This document shows positions 41,741-44,716 of a stretch of DNA of 44,716 nt, in pieces. Under the pieces are notes generated by a model. That model saw only the letters and a program-made list of their open reading frames with translations, was not told where the DNA came from and did not search any database. This stretch comes from Chloroflexi bacterium bin125 (GTDB taxonomy: Bacteria > Chloroflexota > Dehalococcoidia > Bin125), in NCBI GenBank assembly GCA_002239025.1, contig MPNM01000023.1:1-44716 (forward strand), in the 5' to 3' direction. The number at the start of each line of letters is the position of its first letter. Within the stretch, counting starts at the first letter, position 1. Made by a program: the position numbers and the translations under genes.

Positions 41741-42037
41741 GGGGCTGCATGTCCGAATGGCGAGGAGGCGCCGGCCGAAGAACGGCGGTCGGTGGCGGTG
41801 TCGACAGGTTGTGTTGCACGGCGGGCTCCGGTTGCTGGCGTTTATACAGAACAAGTGTACTGTAACGCACTGCGGATCGGATGAGGCGGATGTGTGGCTG
41901 CGGCGACAGGTTAGGGTCTGGCCGAGCGGTTTAGCCGCGGTCGGTGCGCTTGACCGATTTCTCGCCATCGTCGGTGAAGACGACGCGAGACTTCTTGCCG
42001 CCGTGGATCTGTGGTTCTCGGGCAAGTTTGCGTCGGA

Positions 42038-42817
42038 TTAAGCGACGCGCCGCAACAGTTTGCGCCCAAGATCGCCGGTGGACTCAAGGGACGACACCAT
42101 GTCCCCTCCAACGTCAGAGAGCCGGGCGAGGTCGCTCCTGGGGATTTCGGACTGGTTCTCGAACACGATGATGGACTCAAAATCCAATTCGTGGCGGTGG
42201 AAATGGCCGAGCATGATGGTCGTCAACCGTGCTTTGTCACGGTTGGGAACGCCGTATAGAAACAGTGGAACGCCGCTCTTGCCTTCGATTCGATAGTCAA
42301 CGGGATATGCGTCGGCATTGGGCACCTCGGGCAGATAGTCTTTGTCCAGCTTGGACTCGTCCACGAAACTTGCCAGATAGTCGGCCAAGTCATCGTAAAA
42401 GGTGGACCCAACGTTGGATCGCGAGAGCAGAGTGAGATCATAGATGCGCGTGAGCGCCTGCCCAAAGCTGAAGAGCGCTTCCGGCAAGCGTTCTGCTGAT
42501 GTTTCGACAGCGAACACGCCTTCGTCGTATGAAATGGCGCTTTCTCCGACGATTCGCTCCAACAGCATGCCGCGGGTACCGCTGAGGAAACCGTCAATGT
42601 CGTGCTCGTAGCTGATGTGCATCAGGGTGTGGCCAAGATCCGAGAGACGAAGTCCCCCTGATGGGGCTTCAGCCAAGTGGAAGGGATAGCCGTCGCCATC
42701 CGGGAACTTGAAGTGCGTGCGCAACATGAGATCGCCACCCGGGCGCTCAACAACCCCCACATCCTCGCAGAGACGGGAGCAAAGCAGGTCCTTAAGCGCC
42801 TCGGCGTTCAGGGTCAT
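42038..42817 (-). CDS. DUF1828 (and DUF1829-like) domain protein
   Basis: 259 residues. The N-terminal DUF1828 region contains LCEDVGVVERPGG, THFKFPDGDGYPFHLAEAP and RLSDLGHTLMHISYE; the C-terminal half (about 140-240: PVDYRIEGKSGVPLFLYGVPNRDKARLTTIML) corresponds to the DUF1829 region that follows it in longer members. The family's function is not established; it is found mainly in accessory regions and phages. It overlaps the upstream small gene by ATGA, so the two are coupled, and it lies near an HNH endonuclease and an IS element. Confidence 0.75.
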   Translation of the reverse strand: MTLNAEALKDLLCSRLCEDVGVVERPGGDLMLRTHFKFPDGDGYPFHLAEAPSGGLRLSDLGHTLMHISYEHDIDGFLSGTRGMLLERIVGESAISYDEGVFAVETSAERLPEALFSFGQALTRIYDLTLLSRSNVGSTFYDDLADYLASFVDESKLDKDYLPEVPNADAYPVDYRIEGKSGVPLFLYGVPNRDKARLTTIMLGHFHRHELDFESIIVFENQSEIPRSDLARLSDVGGDMVSSLESTGDLGRKLLRRVA

Positions 42818-43278
42818 AGCAACCTTCCTTGATCAGGTTCCGGAGGCACAACCCCGCTGACATGGAAGTCCTCGAGCAGGCATCGGAATGCGCCGTCGAG
42901 GGTATTGAATCTGTCAGTCTCGTCTGCCTCGGACTCTGGTTTCTTGCCCGCAGCGATGGCTCTCGCGGTCGCGTGGTGAATGTGGGGACGAAATTCGATC
43001 TCGCCGTGAATGTGGCTGGGGCCGTTGTATCGAGCCAAGGTCAGACGCGTGCCACCTGGTGGGAGGAATGCGATACCGCAGGAGAAATCGTCGTCGTCAA
43101 GCTCACCTTGTCGCTGGTAAATCGCCAAGGCGATCTCGTCCATGTCACCGGCGATGACCTGGAAGTTCCGCTGACGGTGGCCCGGCTTCGAGACCCAACG
43201 TGCGCCTGGATTCGTGACCATCTTGGGTACCGCCTGAAGCTCGGCCAACTCATCGTCACTGTAGAACTTGACTGCCAT
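42814..43278 (-). CDS. Small protein coupled to the DUF1828 gene
   Basis: 154 residues. A short helical N-terminus (FYSDDELAELQAVPKMV) precedes a beta-rich middle (NFQVIAGDMDEIALAIYQRQ, CGIAFLPPGGTRLTLARYNG) and a His-rich turn (PSHIHGEIEFRPHIHHAT), then a helical end. The layout is like the small genes of DUF6978-type that sit beside DUF1828, but I cannot place it firmly. The four-base overlap with the DUF1828 gene suggests that they act together, possibly as a toxin-antitoxin or defence pair. Function unknown. Confidence 0.6.
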   Translation of the reverse strand: MAVKFYSDDELAELQAVPKMVTNPGARWVSKPGHRQRNFQVIAGDMDEIALAIYQRQGELDDDDFSCGIAFLPPGGTRLTLARYNGPSHIHGEIEFRPHIHHATARAIAAGKKPESEADETDRFNTLDGAFRCLLEDFHVSGVVPPEPDQGRLL

Positions 43279-43463
43279 GCACGGAGCATACGGCTAGACC
43301 GGAAGCGGAAGTGCGACAAACGGCGTCCGGTGCGCGTGGGGCGTGGGGCCCACTCTTCCTTGGCTTCGAAAGGCGGGACGGGACGCCTCGATGCGCCGGC
43401 CTTGCGAATTGAGGGCAGGGATTGAGGAAGCAGGCGCTTTCGACAGTTGGCAGCTCTGATCGA

Positions 43464-44384
43464 TCAGCCCTTGTAGACACGTTCGTTGTGCCACTCCAAC
43501 GATGCGAGATTCGGACGTTCACCCGGATCTCCTGGTACGTAGATCTTTGATCCGTGCATCGCGTAGTAATGGCGGCCATTACTGAATTGCTCACGGATTG
43601 ACCTGCTGACTTCTAAGCGGAGGGACGAGTTCACCGTCACGTAACCGGCGTCGAACAAGCTATGAATGTCACGGCGGAGCAACAATCCGTTGCTGGCATC
43701 GTGTGGGCCGCCATCTGCGTAGGGTCGAATATGGGCGGCTTCCAGCGCAGGCAGGGTACGTTCGCCAGTCACAGCACATTTGCGATCGTAAATGTCAGCC
43801 ACTTTCAGCCTGAACGCCCCTTGGCCAAGTCTCGGAGCCACAGGTTGAGGAGCGCCGTACATGGGTGCGTCTTCAGCGATGCCAACGGCCTGCCGGCGCC
43901 TGAGCCTGTCTTGCACGGTGCTCCACAGGTTGTAGCCCTCATCGGTGTCGCTGCGATAGGTCTTGTGTCGAACGATGTTTTGGCTCCAACTGGGGGGAGG
44001 GTCGAACCATTCCGAGTGATCGAGAAAGAAGGGTTGAGTCAGAATCCTGCAGCCTATCTCGAAGTCTTTCTGAACGTCCGGAGTGGTGCTTCTCAAGTTG
44101 GCTATTCGCGTTCGCATTTCAATCAGCGACGTGGCCCCATTGCTGGTTCCGAACGCATGCCAAGCGAACGAGCATGGCATGACGGTCGAGTGCGCAAAGA
44201 TTCCTCCACCGACGATCTTGTTGACCGGTGCCTTGGCTTTGAACAGAAACAACTCTCCCTCCATGAGAGACCGAAATGCCGTTGGCGATGGAGACCAGAA
44301 GTTTACTTCAGTGAGATCACTTTGACTGCTTAGGAAGGAGTGCCAGTCAAGATCAGTAACTGCGACCACGATGCTGATAGCCAT
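43464..44384 (-). CDS. HNH endonuclease (HNH_2 type), restriction-like
   Basis: 306 residues. The C-terminal part has the HNH nuclease core: CAVTG (about 205-209), LEAAHIRPYADGGPHDASNGLLLRRDIHSLFDAGYVTV with the conserved AAH, N and H positions. The N-terminal half (1-185) resembles an SRA/EVE-like recognition region (FWSPSPTAFRSLMEGELFLFKAK, GGGIFAHSTVMP), as in proteins annotated as putative restriction endonucleases that act on modified DNA. No methylase is beside it. An orphan Type IV-like nuclease is plausible but unproved. Confidence 0.82.
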   Translation of the reverse strand: MAISIVVAVTDLDWHSFLSSQSDLTEVNFWSPSPTAFRSLMEGELFLFKAKAPVNKIVGGGIFAHSTVMPCSFAWHAFGTSNGATSLIEMRTRIANLRSTTPDVQKDFEIGCRILTQPFFLDHSEWFDPPPSWSQNIVRHKTYRSDTDEGYNLWSTVQDRLRRRQAVGIAEDAPMYGAPQPVAPRLGQGAFRLKVADIYDRKCAVTGERTLPALEAAHIRPYADGGPHDASNGLLLRRDIHSLFDAGYVTVNSSLRLEVSRSIREQFSNGRHYYAMHGSKIYVPGDPGERPNLASLEWHNERVYKG

Positions 44385-44592
44385 GTGCCTGCCTCGAGAC
44401 CTAGAGCATGTTCAAGTAGCAAGCCAAATGATAGGGTCCCGAATGACTGAACAGTGCGATAGTAAGCGAGATTCCTTCGGCCTTCGTCAGCTCTCCCGGC
44501 AAGAGGCTGATGCAGATACTCTCGCCAGTCCCGGCGTTGGAGCGGAGGCTACTCCTTGTCGGCTCTTTGGCGGCTGCAACACTTGTCGCCTA

Positions 44593-44716
44593 GGGTCTGT
44601 TCACTTCGGGGCGTAGTTGTGGCAGAGTGGGGACAGTTGGCGGCGCGGTCCTGGTGACCAGATGAGCAACCAGAAGAAGTTGAGCGACGCTCAGTACGCG
44701 CGGCTGGCTCCGTTGC
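44593..44716 (+). mobile_element. Left end of an IS5-family insertion sequence (cut by window end)
   Basis: After CTAG (44590-44593) the sequence GGGTCTGTTCACTTCG has the look of a left terminal repeat of an IS427/IS1031-like IS5 element, followed by a short leader and the transposase start at 44662. The exact first base and the target duplication cannot be fixed because the right end lies outside the window. Confidence 0.6.
44662..44716 (+). CDS. IS5-family transposase, N-terminus only
   Basis: The frame from ATG 44662 runs MSNQKKLSDAQYARLAPL to the window edge. This is the usual opening of IS427-group IS5 transposases (xLTDxQWxxLxPLLP), which pair with a DDE domain in a second, often frame-shifted, reading frame. 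Only about 18 codons are visible, so intactness cannot be judged. Confidence 0.6.
   Translation, partial: MSNQKKLSDAQYARLAPL

Larger units (their letters stand above)
41404..42037. other. Gene-poor stretch with 10-bp tandem repeats
   Basis: No reading frame here resembles a protein family; the longest frames are low-complexity Phe/Arg or Ser/Arg stretches. It holds two repeat arrays (listed separately), and single CTTTCAGGTTTTT copies near 41608-41620. On the minus strand CTTGTTCTGTATAAAC (about 41840-41855) resembles part of the palindrome upstream of the HTH/SEC-C gene (GTTCTATTAAGAAC), and AACCTGAAA decamers also occur in that gene at 2119-2137, so a decayed relative of that gene is possible. 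I cannot show it. Confidence 0.5.

Noticed and set aside
41404-41760. A CRISPR array, suggested by the regular repeats
   Set aside because: The units are 10 bp, contiguous and without spacers, and no cas gene is present in the window.
41714-42025. A 103-residue minus-strand frame in the same stretch
   Set aside because: Ser/Arg-rich low-complexity text ending within the decamer array; no motif supports it.
41481-42041. A 186-residue plus-strand reading frame through the gene-poor stretch
   Set aside because: It translates the T-rich tandem repeats into Phe/Arg runs, has no family resemblance and no ribosome-binding site, so it is probably not a gene.

Overview
The window looks like a chromosomal segment of a GC-rich, free-living bacterium, most likely an uncultured member of the Chloroflexota (Dehalococcoidia/SAR202-like or a relative). 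The grounds are family resemblance only: a DEAD-box helicase with an N-terminal zinc ribbon, a small DivIVA-like coiled-coil gene beside coaD and rsmD, a CaiB/BaiF CoA-transferase, an alpha/beta hydrolase with a GGCIGC elbow, and paired P450s. No rRNA or taxonomic marker tree is available, so the placement is an inference.

Left edge (1-2.5 kb): a small accessory patch with a 5'-truncated gene, a HigBA-type toxin-antitoxin pair whose toxin carries an in-frame amber codon, a second antidote-like small gene, and an HTH/SEC-C protein that has absorbed a genomic hairpin repeat into its reading frame. A DEAD-box RNA helicase (2.5-4.0 kb), a tRNA-Arg(TCT) and a secreted lysozyme-fold protein that abuts the tRNA follow on the minus strand.

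Centre (6.1-21.5 kb): a nearly continuous plus-strand aromatic amino acid cluster: tyrA, aroA, a guanylate-kinase-like gene, trpE, a degenerate Nudix-CMD-CMD fusion, a CMD-CMD protein, trpG, trpD, trpC, trpF, trpB, two CPBP membrane proteins, trpA, aroH and a DAHP synthase. Most neighbours overlap by 1-17 nt, so they are probably co-transcribed and translationally coupled. All trp steps from chorismate to tryptophan are present, plus feedback-type DAHP synthase and chorismate mutase. The four non-canonical insertions (two CMD-type genes between trpE and trpG, two CPBP genes between trpB and trpA) are the most unusual part of the window.

21.5-34.4 kb: housekeeping genes. A minus-strand operon runs htrA-like protease, inactive GH18-like membrane protein, rsmD, coaD; a DivIVA-like gene with an apparent ATC start lies beyond a mobile-looking inverted-repeat element. 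Divergent from it are greA and lysS. Then come a CoA-transferase, priA, a TauE/SafE permease and an AIM24-family protein.

34.4-41.4 kb: a second inverted-repeat element, an alpha/beta hydrolase with a cysteine nucleophile, two tandem cytochrome P450s and a 992-residue secreted double trypsin-like protein whose second protease domain has lost its catalytic residues.

Right edge (41.4-44.7 kb): a 634-nt gene-poor stretch with two sets of 10-bp tandem repeats, then a DUF1828 gene with a small partner, an HNH endonuclease, and the start of an IS5-family transposase cut by the window end. This edge is accessory in character.
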